Source: Cytophaga sp. FL35 (GTDB taxonomy: Bacteria; Bacteroidota; Bacteroidia; Flavobacteriales; Flavobacteriaceae). From it: a stretch of DNA of 64,000 nt. The DNA is taken from positions 1-64,000 of the forward strand of contig NZ_JACSOH010000006.1 in NCBI RefSeq assembly GCF_014349235.1, written 5' to 3'. Each line of letters opens with the position of its first letter. Position 1 is the stretch's first letter. Below the pieces are notes generated by a model. The model saw nothing but the letters and a program-made list of their open reading frames with translations. It made no database searches and was not told the DNA's origin. This document shows, in pieces, positions 1 through 8,569 of this stretch. The position numbers were made by a program, and so were the translations under genes.

Positions 1-55
1 ATTCATTGTTAATCATATTTTGCATTATTTTTACATCTAATTAAAATAATGAATT

Positions 56-1171
56 GTGGATTTTAATAATGCTGTACAATATCATTACGAAAAATTTCCT
101 CCTTCAAAACTTGACTTTGGCCAAATAGTAAACCCTCTAATTAAAGCCACTGATGCCTTAGCTAGATATGACCAAATGCTAAAAAATATGCATAATAGTG
201 AAATCTTGTTAGCTCCGTTAAGAAATCAAGAAGCAGTAATTTCATCACGAATGGAAGGTACCATAAGCACGATGGATGAAATACTTAAGTTTGAAGCTGA
301 TAGCGAGAATGATACAGAGGAAGCTAAGAATGTTAGGTCTGATATTTTTGAAACAATTTTATACCAAAGAGCTTTAATAAATGCTCAGAAAGCGATGAAA
401 GATGGGTATCCTCTGTCACAACATTTAGTGAAAACGATACATCAACAATTACTTTCATTTGGAAGAGGAGCACAAAAATCACCCGGTCAATTTAAAATTG
501 AACAGAATTACTTAGCTGACAAAATAAAACAGAAAGTTTTATTTGTACCTATAAGTCCCGAAAAGCTCAATGATGGTTTGGAAAAATTATTTGATTATAT
601 AAACAATAGTGATGATCCTATATTAATTAAGACCGCTTTGATGCATTTAGAGTTTGAAGCGTTACACCCTCTTCAAGACGGTAATGGAAGAATAGGAAGA
701 ATGCTAATTACCCTACTACTTTGGTCTACAAAAACTATTTCTGAACCTCATTTTTATATAAGTGGATACATGGAAGAAAACAAAGACGAATATATTGACA
801 CAATGAGGAATGTTTCAGAAAATAATGATTGGGAAAAATGGTGTGTATTCTTTTTGAATGCAGTAGAAAAACAAGCGATCAGAAACCTAGAAATAGCCGA
901 AAACATTAAAAACTTATATGAAGAAATGAAGCATATCTTTTCTGATACTTTGTCTTCTAAATGGAGCGTTAATGCTCTAGACTATATTTTCGCAAATCCA
1001 ATATTTAGAAATAATCGATTTACATCAAAGAGTGGCATTCCAGGCCCCACAGCAGCAAGGTTCACTAGAATGTTATTGGAAAAAGAACTTATCAGAACTC
1101 TAGAGGAAGCCTCTGGAAGAAGACCAGCTCTATACGCTTTTGAGCCATTATTGAAATTAGTGAGGGTATAA
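56..1171 (+). CDS. Fic family protein (predicted AMPylase), self-inhibited class
   Basis: Fic proteins usually transfer AMP from ATP to hydroxyl side chains of target proteins. The protein (371 aa) carries the Fic core motif HPLQDGNGRIGR at residues 204-215, with catalytic His204, and a helical N-terminal region. An inhibitory helix motif (S/T)xxxE(G/N) is visible at residues 63-68 (SSRMEG), so this is the class with the inhibitor upstream in the same chain, as in Shewanella SoFic. The C-terminal ~80 residues resemble a winged-helix domain. The start is a GTG at 56: an in-frame TGA lies at 50-52 and the nearby ATG at 49 is out of frame. No antitoxin-like partner is visible downstream; upstream context is missing. 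The target cannot be inferred. The family call is firm, the activity is inference. Confidence 0.88.
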   Translation: MDFNNAVQYHYEKFPPSKLDFGQIVNPLIKATDALARYDQMLKNMHNSEILLAPLRNQEAVISSRMEGTISTMDEILKFEADSENDTEEAKNVRSDIFETILYQRALINAQKAMKDGYPLSQHLVKTIHQQLLSFGRGAQKSPGQFKIEQNYLADKIKQKVLFVPISPEKLNDGLEKLFDYINNSDDPILIKTALMHLEFEALHPLQDGNGRIGRMLITLLLWSTKTISEPHFYISGYMEENKDEYIDTMRNVSENNDWEKWCVFFLNAVEKQAIRNLEIAENIKNLYEEMKHIFSDTLSSKWSVNALDYIFANPIFRNNRFTSKSGIPGPTAARFTRMLLEKELIRTLEEASGRRPALYAFEPLLKLVRV

Positions 1172-1494
1172 AAACATCTACAACAAAACCTAAACTGCAT
1201 TAAAACGCAGTTTAGCCCAACCGATGATGCACAATTATTCATAATATTTTTATTTTTTTTCAAAGGTATTCATCGGTCGCTTCCCTCGGTCACCAAAAGG
1301 TGAACCCAAATTGCTTCACGGTTTCACCCTTGCTGCTATTTAGGTGCTATTGAGGAATACTGTCCATATTCAACCGCGATAAGCAATCTGGTGTGCTCCC
1401 TTGTATTTTTCTTTTTTACGTACCTTTCGGTACGACATTCTAAAATTCCAACGCCCGACAGAACATAGTCCTGTGTTGGGTAATAAGTTGAATA
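1172..1494. other. Structured intergenic region without a gene
   Basis: No convincing ORF is present. The region holds several short inverted repeats: CTAAACTGC/GCAGTTTAG at 1190-1198 and 1207-1215 (a possible Fic terminator without a T-run), TCACC-aaaa-GGTGA at about 1290-1303, GGTGAA/TTCACC at 1299-1304 and 1323-1328, and CGTACC-TTTC-GGTACG at 1419-1434. Its right end (1411-1482) is related to a second intergenic copy near 4430. Confidence 0.5.
1411..1482 (+). repeat. Dispersed intergenic repeat, copy A
   Basis: About 72 bp, roughly 75% identical by eye to copy B at 4430-4502. It starts with cttttttacgtacctt and ends with tagtcctgtgttgggta. The end contains GCCCGAC and GTTGGGT, which can pair apart from wobble or mismatch; GTTGGGT also fits the GTTRRRY core of integron attC sites. 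It lies 12 bp before the start of the next gene. Integron origin is speculation. Confidence 0.55.
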
Positions 1495-1935
1495 ATGAAC
1501 ATACTAATTAGAAAACCTCATTTGATATTTTTAATCTCGATTCCAATGATAATGCTGATAGGGATTTTAAAGGGAGACGCATTACTGGATATCAATGTTT
1601 ATGATACCTATTACCTTATTGGCTACTTACATTTGGCAACTTTAATTTCAATACTTTTTGGAATAATTGGTATGGTATATTGGATTATGCAAAAAGCGAA
1701 CAGAAAACTATCCAAATGGCTGAATTTGACTCATATTGGCCTGACTATTGGCGGAACTTTAATTGTCTGGATCTTGAGCAAATTTTATCGGATTGAAATT
1801 ACGGAACATGAGTTTAATAATAACTTAACTTTAATTATCACTTCGATTATTTTATTTATGATTGTCGGACAACTCCTCTTTCCAATTAATATTATTTTCG
1901 GACTAGTGAACAGGAAAAATAAATCCAGTGTCTAA
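1495..1935 (+). CDS. Small four-helix membrane protein with a COX1-like motif
   Basis: A 146-aa protein with about four hydrophobic segments (near residues 9-25, 40-65, 80-97 and 110-138). The stretch around residues 32-46 (DINVYDTYYLIGYLH) resembles the DxxxHDTYxVxxHFH segment of cytochrome oxidase subunit I, but the histidines needed for metal binding are absent and the protein is far too short to be an oxidase. I do not recognise a function. It sits alone between intergenic repeat copies, so it looks like accessory DNA. The ATG at 1495 follows copy A by 12 bp. Confidence 0.7.
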   Translation: MNILIRKPHLIFLISIPMIMLIGILKGDALLDINVYDTYYLIGYLHLATLISILFGIIGMVYWIMQKANRKLSKWLNLTHIGLTIGGTLIVWILSKFYRIEITEHEFNNNLTLIITSIILFMIVGQLLFPINIIFGLVNRKNKSSV

Positions 1936-2137
1936 AAAAAAACTTGGGTAAAATACAAGTTGTTTAAAGTAAATTTCGCCATTTGCTTTGTTTTGATATT
2001 GAATCTGGAAAGCTTTTTGAAAGGTGTTTTTTCCAGTTAAAATAAGTGTCTTTTTCTAATTTTCCCTTTACCTGTATTCTTTCTGTTTGCTTACCTTTAA
2101 ATGAAAACCGAAAATCTATCCTCATACTTCCCTCAAA

Positions 2138-2159
2138 CCTACATAGCAAAACGTTGTTG
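2138..2159 (+). repeat. Possible degenerate repeat end (copy D)
   Basis: The 22 bp directly before the preferred start of the next gene (cctacatagc followed by aaaacgttgttg) resemble the right end of copies A and B (acata.agcccTgcGTTGtg). The match is short and could be chance. Confidence 0.3.
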
Positions 2160-2897
2160 ATGAAAATTCTGATTTTACTATTTAGTTTAACATTTGTCGT
2201 TGGGCATTCACAAAAACTGTACGAGTTTGATTATATAATGGAATATCATGCTATGGTATACTACAAAAAACCAAGGAAGATTAAAAATAAAGACCATAAG
2301 GTCACTGAAGAGTTTGCAAAAGGTTATTATTTAATAAACTCAGAACAGAATGAATACTTTGGGGTAATAACTGAGGAAGATAGTTTAAACTACAAAATAG
2401 TTCTTGAAGATCAAAAAAGGGGGTTATTTTCAAGAGCAATAGCATTAAAATCAGAATTGAATGATGCTGATATGATCAATATGGATTGCAAAGGAATTAC
2501 GAGGTTGGCAAGTTCATTAGAACTACAGCGCTTAAAAAAAGAAGATTTTGATTTTGTTAAACTGAAAGATACAACGATTAATAATGAATCCTTTTTACAT
2601 TATAAGTTCTATTTGAAAAATCCCAAAGAAAGAAAAAGGAAAAGAAAAAAAATTGGAACTTATCACCTAATTATTGATAAGTCATCAAAATTTAAACTAC
2701 CTCTATTTAGGTCCCGATATCAATATGAAAAATGGATATTAAATGAAAAGACACCTATGGGTTTAATTGCTGAGGTATTTATAACTGATTATGAGGGGAA
2801 ATTAGTTTACTCCGAAAAATTTATTGACTTTATTGAAACTGAAAAGAAAATTTATTTACCAAAAAGGTGCCCTACAATAGAAGTGATTTATGAGTAA
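2160..2897 (+). CDS. Secreted hypothetical protein
   Basis: I do not recognise the family. From the ATG at 2160 the protein is 245 aa with an SPI-type signal peptide (MKILILLFSLTFVVGHSQ), so it is probably periplasmic or outer-membrane associated. The open frame runs upstream to 2046, but those residues do not look like protein start sequence and the signal peptide fixes the start at 2160. The middle contains a very basic patch (KERKRKRKK). The general build (secreted, beta-rich, about 250 aa) recalls GLPGLI-type Bacteroidota proteins, but no motif supports that. It is flanked by unrelated genes with no operon partner. Confidence 0.65.
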   Translation: MKILILLFSLTFVVGHSQKLYEFDYIMEYHAMVYYKKPRKIKNKDHKVTEEFAKGYYLINSEQNEYFGVITEEDSLNYKIVLEDQKRGLFSRAIALKSELNDADMINMDCKGITRLASSLELQRLKKEDFDFVKLKDTTINNESFLHYKFYLKNPKERKRKRKKIGTYHLIIDKSSKFKLPLFRSRYQYEKWILNEKTPMGLIAEVFITDYEGKLVYSEKFIDFIETEKKIYLPKRCPTIEVIYE

Positions 2898-3116
2898 ATT
2901 ATACTTGTTGTAAAATGGATCTTGGTAAAAAAGTAACTTTTTAGGCCAATTTTGCGACATATCGGTCAGCATTGGGAAATCTTAGCAATAAAATAACCAT
3001 AGCCTGTTTTAGCGATTTTGGAGTATTTCGCTCAACCACGAGTCTAAACCCTGATACAGAAGGTTTTGGATAATATAAAAGTGTTACCTACTTTGTAGAA
3101 AACAACCAATAACAGA

Positions 3117-4349
3117 ATGTTCAATAGTGACAAAAGCAGTACTTCTATTTTTCAAAGAATAGTGGATATTGGTGCTAAAAAGGACTTCTCTATAACAGAG
3201 AATAGGTACCTGCGCATTACAAATATCGCTTCTATGCTTGGCATCTTGTTCATGCTGCTTTGGATGATTACTGCTTTTTACGTTACAGATGCCCCCATAC
3301 TTTATGGAAGCAATGGATTGTTGGCGTTGATGTTTTCGTTGGTTCTACTGTTTAATGGTAAAGGTTGGCGCGTGTTAGCTGCCACTTGGTTTACGGCTAC
3401 ATCCTATATTGGTATTCTTCTATTTCTGTATTTGTTGGGTTTCTCCTCTGGGGTTTGGGTCATTTGTTTCATCGTCATCATTACTCCATACATGACCTTC
3501 CCAAAAAGTGCCAAGAAAATAGCTGTCGGTTTCAGCATGCTAGGGGTTTTGACTTTAATTTTTTCGATTGCTTTTCAATCCGAATTCAATCCTCGTTATG
3601 ATGTGCTTGATCCGTATCTCCTGCAAATGTTCAATATAGGCACCACGGGGCTTTTTTGTCTTACAATCGCGTGGACTTTGTCTGTGTTGATCGATAGGTC
3701 AGAAAAGTCATTGAGGGTCGAACAAAAAAGATCAGACGATCTTCTGCATAATATTCTTCCGGTAAAGGTGGCAAAAGATTTGAAGGAAACCGGTAAAACA
3801 GTACCCAAAAGGCACAAAAATGTAACAATATTGTTTACCGATTTTAAAGACTTTACGGAGTTGGTGGCCAGCATACCGGCCATTACTTTGGTCAATGAAC
3901 TCAATGATATTTTTGGCCGATTCGATGAGATTGTCGAGGAGGCGGGAGTAGAAAAAATTGAAACCATCGGCGATGCCTATATGGCTGCATGCGGCCTCGA
4001 AGAAGCGACGGACAATCATGCCCTTAAATGTATTAATGCTGCACAACAGATGCTGTGCTATTTGGATGAGAGAAACAAAAAACACAACCTAAAATGGAAG
4101 ATGCGGGTGGGAATACATTCCGGTCCAATAGTGGCTGGCGTAGTCGGAAAGAAGAAATTTAACTATGACCTCTTTGGAGATACGGTTAATACAGCCAGTA
4201 GGATGGAATCACTTGGTGAGCCCGGTAAAATAAATATATCGGAAACAACTTACCAGCTCGTTAAAAATAAAATTACTTGTGAAACCAGAAAGAAAATTCA
4301 CGCTAAAGGGAAAGGAGAATTGGAAATGTATTTTATAAAATATGGTTAA
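3117..4349 (+). CDS. Membrane-bound class III nucleotide cyclase
   Basis: The 410-aa protein has a six-helix membrane domain (about residues 30-195), a short linker helix, and a C-terminal class III cyclase domain (about 235-405). The two metal-binding aspartates are visible: Asp242 in LFTDFKDFT and Asp286 in TIGDAYM. The transition-state pair is present as Asn358 and Arg362 in TVNTASRMES. The two base-selecting positions are Glu282 (in EKIETIGD, as in guanylate cyclases) and Asp351 (in YDLFGD, as in adenylate cyclases), so cAMP versus cGMP cannot be told from sequence. The product would act in the cytosol; Crp/Fnr-type proteins are encoded at 8570 and 42481, but no link is shown. Single gene, own promoter likely. 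Confidence 0.9.
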   Translation: MFNSDKSSTSIFQRIVDIGAKKDFSITENRYLRITNIASMLGILFMLLWMITAFYVTDAPILYGSNGLLALMFSLVLLFNGKGWRVLAATWFTATSYIGILLFLYLLGFSSGVWVICFIVIITPYMTFPKSAKKIAVGFSMLGVLTLIFSIAFQSEFNPRYDVLDPYLLQMFNIGTTGLFCLTIAWTLSVLIDRSEKSLRVEQKRSDDLLHNILPVKVAKDLKETGKTVPKRHKNVTILFTDFKDFTELVASIPAITLVNELNDIFGRFDEIVEEAGVEKIETIGDAYMAACGLEEATDNHALKCINAAQQMLCYLDERNKKHNLKWKMRVGIHSGPIVAGVVGKKKFNYDLFGDTVNTASRMESLGEPGKINISETTYQLVKNKITCETRKKIHAKGKGELEMYFIKYG

Positions 4350-4429
4350 GAAAGGCAATCCATGCCCAAAGCCTTGGAGAGTTAAAAAAGCGTGATTTAA
4401 GACTCTATGGTAAAGTCACAGCTATCTTT

Positions 4430-4502
4430 CTTTTTTCCGTACCTTGTCTGTACATCAAACTAAAATCCAATCGCACGACTACATATAGCCCTGCGTTGTG
4501 CT
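4430..4502 (+). repeat. Dispersed intergenic repeat, copy B
   Basis: About 73 bp related to copy A (1411-1482). The right end contains GCACGAC and GTTGTGC, which pair as a 7-bp inverted repeat with one G-T wobble, around tacatatagccctgc. The DUF6090 gene starts 23 bp downstream. Confidence 0.55.
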
Positions 4503-4525
4503 TCATTTATATCATACATTAACCA

Positions 4526-5248
4526 ATGGCAAAATTCTTTAGAAAAATTAGACATAATATGATTAAGGATAAAAAAATCCTTAATTACTTTCTTTATGCT
4601 ACTGGTGAAATTGTACTCGTCGTTATTGGAATTTTAATTGCGCTAAGTATCAATAATTCTAATGAACTAAAAAAAATACGTGATACAGAAAAAGTCTATC
4701 TAAAAGAAATAAAGAGCGATTTAGTACAAGACACATTATTCTTGAGTCAAATAATTAATGATCATAAATGGCGAATAGCTCAATTAATGTCTCAAGATTC
4801 AACTATTGACTTGATATTCGAGGAAATTATAGGAGAGCTTCCAAAAGTGGAAGGAGTATCTGAATTAGAATATATATTCTTTACAGATAGAAAATTTCGA
4901 CCGAAAATCGGAACTTATAATTCTATGATATCAGAAGGAAAATCAAACATAATAAGCAATCGTAAGCTATTCAATTCAATGCAAAATATCTATGAGTTGG
5001 AAGTTCAAAATATCATAGCTATTGGCGAAGATGTATTGAATCGTTCAATAGCGTTAACAAATAAATATGCTTATGAAATAAAATATAGTGATTTTGGCTC
5101 ACCAATTACAATTACTGATAAGCGGATATTGGCTGATATTTATATTTCATCGAGACAACTTAATTATTATACAAGGCAATCGGTTTTATTAAAAAAACAT
5201 ATCACAGAATTAATCGAGCTAATAGATATTGAATACCAATCTTTGTAA
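4526..5248 (+). CDS. DUF6090 family single-pass membrane protein
   Basis: A 240-aa protein. The N-terminus FFRKIRHNMI...YATGEIVLVVIGILIALSINN is the hallmark of the DUF6090 family common in Flavobacteriia: a basic stretch followed by one transmembrane helix at about residues 28-44, then a mostly helical soluble domain. The function of the family is unknown. It stands alone after repeat copy B, and the N-terminal basic region suggests the C-terminal domain faces the periplasm. Confidence 0.85.
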   Translation: MAKFFRKIRHNMIKDKKILNYFLYATGEIVLVVIGILIALSINNSNELKKIRDTEKVYLKEIKSDLVQDTLFLSQIINDHKWRIAQLMSQDSTIDLIFEEIIGELPKVEGVSELEYIFFTDRKFRPKIGTYNSMISEGKSNIISNRKLFNSMQNIYELEVQNIIAIGEDVLNRSIALTNKYAYEIKYSDFGSPITITDKRILADIYISSRQLNYYTRQSVLLKKHITELIELIDIEYQSL

Positions 5249-5323
5249 AAGAATAACCAAGGCTGACTTTAGACGTATATGATTCTATGCCAAGCATTCA
5301 CCATTAGTAATAGTAATAATTTT

Positions 5324-5353
5324 GAATCTTACACGACCTATAGCCCTAAACAA
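5324..5353 (+). repeat. Dispersed intergenic repeat, partial copy C
   Basis: The stretch aatcttacacgacctatagccctaaacaat at this position matches the right part of copy B (aatcgcacgactacatatagccctgcgtt) with gaps, and again lies only a few bases before a start codon (5359). It has lost the GTTGTGC end. Confidence 0.4.
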
Positions 5354-5358
5354 TATGA

Positions 5359-5805
5359 ATGATCATTAAAGAATCACATAGGGAAGACTATACCATTTCT
5401 ACGGACAAGGATAGGTTAGATGTTTCAAGCATTCATAAGTTTTTGTCTAACGAAACCGATTGGGCAAAAGGCATCCCCCTTAATACGGTGAAAACCTCCA
5501 TAGACAACTCATTAAATTTTGGAATTTATTTCAAAAGCGAGCAAATAGGCTTTGCGCGTGTAATTTCAGACTATTCAACCATCGCCTATTTAGGCGACGT
5601 TTATATCCTTAAAGAGCATAGGGGAAAGGGACTGAGCAAGTGGCTGATGACCGAAATAATGGAGCATCCACATCTTCAAGGGTTAAGGCGTTGGATTTTG
5701 CTCACTGATACGGCCGAATGGCTTTATAGAAAGTTTGGGTTTACCGAGATTCCCAAACCTGAATTGTATATGGAAAAGCACAACCCAAACGTATACAATA
5801 GTTGA
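5359..5805 (+). CDS. GNAT family N-acetyltransferase
   Basis: A 148-aa Gcn5-related acetyltransferase, expected to move an acetyl group from acetyl-CoA to an amine. The acetyl-CoA loop is seen as LKEHRGKGLSKWL (Q/RxxGxG/A type) near residues 84-96, preceded by the beta strand IAYLGDVYIL. The C-terminal YRKFGF segment is typical of the fold. The protein resembles the short YjgM/ElaA-like class; substrate unknown. ATG at 5359 directly follows partial repeat copy C. It faces the next gene (5876-6532), with 70 bp between them. Confidence 0.88.
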   Translation: MIIKESHREDYTISTDKDRLDVSSIHKFLSNETDWAKGIPLNTVKTSIDNSLNFGIYFKSEQIGFARVISDYSTIAYLGDVYILKEHRGKGLSKWLMTEIMEHPHLQGLRRWILLTDTAEWLYRKFGFTEIPKPELYMEKHNPNVYNS

Positions 5806-5875
5806 GGAACGCCTAGGACGGATTGTATAAATTAGGAATCAGAGTTTACTCGATTGGGGAGCCTGCAATTCAGCA

Positions 5876-6532
5876 TTAAAGGAGCGCATTGAATAAGATT
5901 TGTTTGAGCACCATGGCTACCACAATTACGAGGTAGGGTTTAAAATCCCTGCCATATTTCCTATCTAAATAGATAAGCCCCAAGAATAGGATATAGATGA
6001 TTACGAACTTAATGTTATTCATAATTTTTGGGTGAAGGTGATATACGTATGGACCCAACCTCCCAAAAATAGGGCCAAGGAAAACGGCTGCGGTTCCAAT
6101 CATATAGCGCATGTGTTTAGCAGTATTCTTCTTGTTGTAAATGGCCAAGGAGTAAAATAGCACTAGCAACACAATATCAGAAATAGGAAGATAGGCGAGC
6201 ATTGCGTGATCGGCATGTAAAATTCTATAAATAAGCGGCAAGGAAGAAAGTACCAAGAGGGGAAAGGCAACATAGGATATCTTCCCGATTATTTTATGGA
6301 GATTTGTTTTTCCACATCCGATTAAAATGGGTTGAACTATAAGTAGCAAAATCCACAAAAAAGCAAAAAATACGTGAACATGATCAAATACAGAAGTTGT
6401 GCTATGGGATAATGCGGATACACCTTCCTCAAATTCTGGAAATTGACCAAAGTAAGTTTTATAGAAGGCCACAATGCTCAATGGAACCAAAATTGCCATT
6501 ATATACCCAATATTCTTGTACGTCTTTACCAT
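5876..6532 (-). CDS. Multi-pass membrane protein, DUF2306-like
   Basis: A 218-aa hydrophobic protein with about seven transmembrane segments. Histidines occur in or near the helices (DHVHVFF near residue 50, NLHKIIGK near 77, LHADHAM near 105), a pattern seen in DUF2306-type integral membrane proteins that may bind haem; this assignment is tentative. It lies downstream of the AraC-type gene on the same strand with a 151-bp gap, so it may have its own promoter. Confidence 0.65.
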   Translation of the reverse strand: MVKTYKNIGYIMAILVPLSIVAFYKTYFGQFPEFEEGVSALSHSTTSVFDHVHVFFAFLWILLLIVQPILIGCGKTNLHKIIGKISYVAFPLLVLSSLPLIYRILHADHAMLAYLPISDIVLLVLFYSLAIYNKKNTAKHMRYMIGTAAVFLGPIFGRLGPYVYHLHPKIMNNIKFVIIYILFLGLIYLDRKYGRDFKPYLVIVVAMVLKQILFNALL

Positions 6533-6683
6533 TTGAATCTGTTTTAATTGTAATCTAAGTTTGTTACCCTTTAGATTGTTGGACTTTAATTTGAAACAAA
6601 GGTATTAGGACGCCGCAAAGCATGTTTTTCTTAAAAGCTCAATTTTTTTTCTTCTTTTAAAATTGAAATTATTAAAAGCCTTG

Positions 6684-7580
6684 TTATTCGGTAGCCGTTA
6701 AGTTCTTTCTGTATTGTAGAGGAGATTGTCCGAATTTTTGCTTGAAAATTCTACTAAAATGAGATACGTTTTTAAAACCAGAATGAAACACTATATCCGA
6801 CACATTTTGCTTTGTTGTTTTCAATAACATAGTGGCATGCTTAAGGCGTTTATCGGTCAACCACTTTCCCGGAGTAGTTTGATAATAATCCAAAAAGTCC
6901 CTTTTGAACGCAGCTAGACTGCGGCTTGATATACGTGCATATTCGTTCAGGCTTAAATCGTACGCATAGTTTTTTTCCATGACTTGCCATATAGGAGGTT
7001 TGGTCTCATCGTTTAAACGAAGAATATAGGCAAGCAATTGCTTGTTCAGTGGGTTGGACAAGATACTTAGAAACAGTTCTTTGAATTTTAATTCTAAAAG
7101 CTTTTCTGAAGGAGGTATTTTCTGGGCAAAATAGGGTATTAAACTATGGAAGAAAGTCCTTGTAACTTCGTTCAATTCTATTTTTATGAACATCTCACTA
7201 CTTGATTCCGGTAAATGGTCTATTGGTAAACTATCCATAAACTCATTGGCGAATTCAATCAGAAATTCATCAGGTACATGAAAGGCTAGTACTTGCCAGT
7301 TCTGCGCCTCTGGCAATTCTTGAATAAAGGCAGATTTACGCTGAAAATAGGAAGTTTGGGGGGTAACTTGCCATGAATCGCCACCTTGATGCAATATCCT
7401 TTCCCCTTCCAGCGAAAAGGCAATAAAGTTATAATCGTTATATAAGTGCACCAGTCTATCTATCTGCGGACATTTGTAATACACGAAAAGTAAATCTCTT
7501 ACAGAGAGCTGCTTAAAAATATCCGGATTTGTTTTCCCTGCCTCATAAGTATTGATCATTATGAAAATTTTATTCTTCAA
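6684..7580 (-). CDS. AraC family transcriptional regulator
   Basis: A 298-aa regulator with an N-terminal sensing region (about 1-190) of the ExsA-like kind and a C-terminal AraC DNA-binding domain (about 200-294). Both helix-turn-helices are visible: LSLNEYARISSRSLAAFKRDF and VSDIVFHSGFKNVSHFSRIFKQKFG, ending with the signature SPLQYRK. The start may be the ATG at 7580 or the internal Met8; both are plausible. The target is unknown; the downstream same-strand membrane gene at 5876-6532 is the nearest candidate. Confidence 0.9.
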   Translation of the reverse strand: MKNKIFIMINTYEAGKTNPDIFKQLSVRDLLFVYYKCPQIDRLVHLYNDYNFIAFSLEGERILHQGGDSWQVTPQTSYFQRKSAFIQELPEAQNWQVLAFHVPDEFLIEFANEFMDSLPIDHLPESSSEMFIKIELNEVTRTFFHSLIPYFAQKIPPSEKLLELKFKELFLSILSNPLNKQLLAYILRLNDETKPPIWQVMEKNYAYDLSLNEYARISSRSLAAFKRDFLDYYQTTPGKWLTDKRLKHATMLLKTTKQNVSDIVFHSGFKNVSHFSRIFKQKFGQSPLQYRKNLTATE

Positions 7581-7893
7581 TCAGTATACGGAGGTATAAG
7601 GTAAGAAGTAATCCTTTAAAGCACAATGTAATACAAAACCTTTAGCACCGTATCGATACAAATCAACGGTTCCATGATTTGAAGAGCAAAATATAAAGTG
7701 CCCGCTAAGTATACTGCTTTAAATTTTATTTTAAAAAGTACACAATTTGTGAGGCTCACTGTCTAAACAGGGATTACGTTACATGAGGTAGTTATTTCTA
7801 CTAGAGTCTAGAATTCAGCTAATTAAATCCTTAAATCTGTAACATATGTTGTTACGGGTAGTCTAATGGGTTTTATATAAAACATTGAACAAA
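7581..7893. other. Intergenic region between divergent genes
   Basis: About 313 bp between the AraC gene and the lipoprotein gene, which are divergent. No ORF with protein-like composition was found. One possible operator is seen: GTAACA-tatgt-TGTTAC at 7839-7855, about 40 bp before the lipoprotein start. Confidence 0.4.
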
Positions 7894-8484
7894 ATGAAAA
7901 ACCGATTTATTTTACTAGTTGCTTTGGTCATACTTAGCGCCTGTAATGATGGGACTAAAACAAGTATAACCCACCAACCTACGGTAGCTGACTATGTCGA
8001 GGGTGAAAAATGGGTCTGGAAGTATAAAGGAGTTACTACGGAAGGGGAGGTGCGCTCCGATGGAACGGACACTAGAAAAATAGTAAAATTTGACGGTGAA
8101 TTAGGGATGACCATTGGTAAGGATACCATTCCGGTTACTGAAATTGCTAAACCTGAGGAAAGCGAAACACCCAAATACGATTGGCCTTTGGAAGTGGGTA
8201 AAAAATGGAAATATGAAAATAATTGGACCAGCCAAGACGGTACTACTGGAAACCAAAGCCAAACGGCCACCGTTCTTTCTTTCCAAGAGGAAACAGTAGA
8301 AGCAGGTACATTTATGGCCTACACCATTGAATATACCGGTACAACTTCTAATTCCCGTGGTTACAGTGCAGATGAAAAGGAGGTATGGTTGTACGCTCCA
8401 TCGGTAAAAAACTTTATTAAGCTCACTCAAGATCAAGGCTATTTTCATTACGTAGAGGAACTGATCGAGTATTCAAAACCGTAA
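7894..8484 (+). CDS. Hypothetical lipoprotein
   Basis: A 196-aa protein from the ATG at 7894 (a TTG three codons upstream is also in frame but gives no better signal). The N-terminus MKNRFILLVALVILSAC is an SPII signal with the lipidated cysteine in LSAC, so it is anchored in a membrane. The rest is beta-rich with tryptophans (GEKWVWKYKG, WPLEVGKKWKYENNW), as in small outer-membrane-facing Bacteroidota proteins. No known family was recognised. The Crp gene follows 85 bp downstream on the same strand. Confidence 0.75.
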   Translation: MKNRFILLVALVILSACNDGTKTSITHQPTVADYVEGEKWVWKYKGVTTEGEVRSDGTDTRKIVKFDGELGMTIGKDTIPVTEIAKPEESETPKYDWPLEVGKKWKYENNWTSQDGTTGNQSQTATVLSFQEETVEAGTFMAYTIEYTGTTSNSRGYSADEKEVWLYAPSVKNFIKLTQDQGYFHYVEELIEYSKP

Positions 8485-8569
8485 TAAATTCAGCCCCAGG
8501 CATAATTTCTTTTGTATCCTTTTAAAAATGGCAGCTTCAAACTACAGTATAGATATCAAGTAATCATAA

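Noticed and set aside
982-1263. 93-aa minus-strand ORF over the end of the Fic gene
   Set aside because: Overlaps a clear gene on the other strand and has no signal, domain or composition support.
1964-2149. 61-aa minus-strand ORF upstream of the secreted protein gene
   Set aside because: Does not overlap the accepted start, but it is very short, has no recognisable start context, and its sequence is low-complexity basic.
2046-2159. Longer form of the secreted protein starting at 2046
   Set aside because: The additional N-terminal residues look random and the signal peptide starts at 2160.
3596-4085. Two minus-strand ORFs (123 and 117 aa) inside the cyclase gene
   Set aside because: Mirror-frame shadows of the cyclase domain, with no protein-like features.
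56-5805. A true integron with integrase
   Set aside because: No tyrosine recombinase gene or attI-like site is present; only repeat-like boundaries support a cassette idea.
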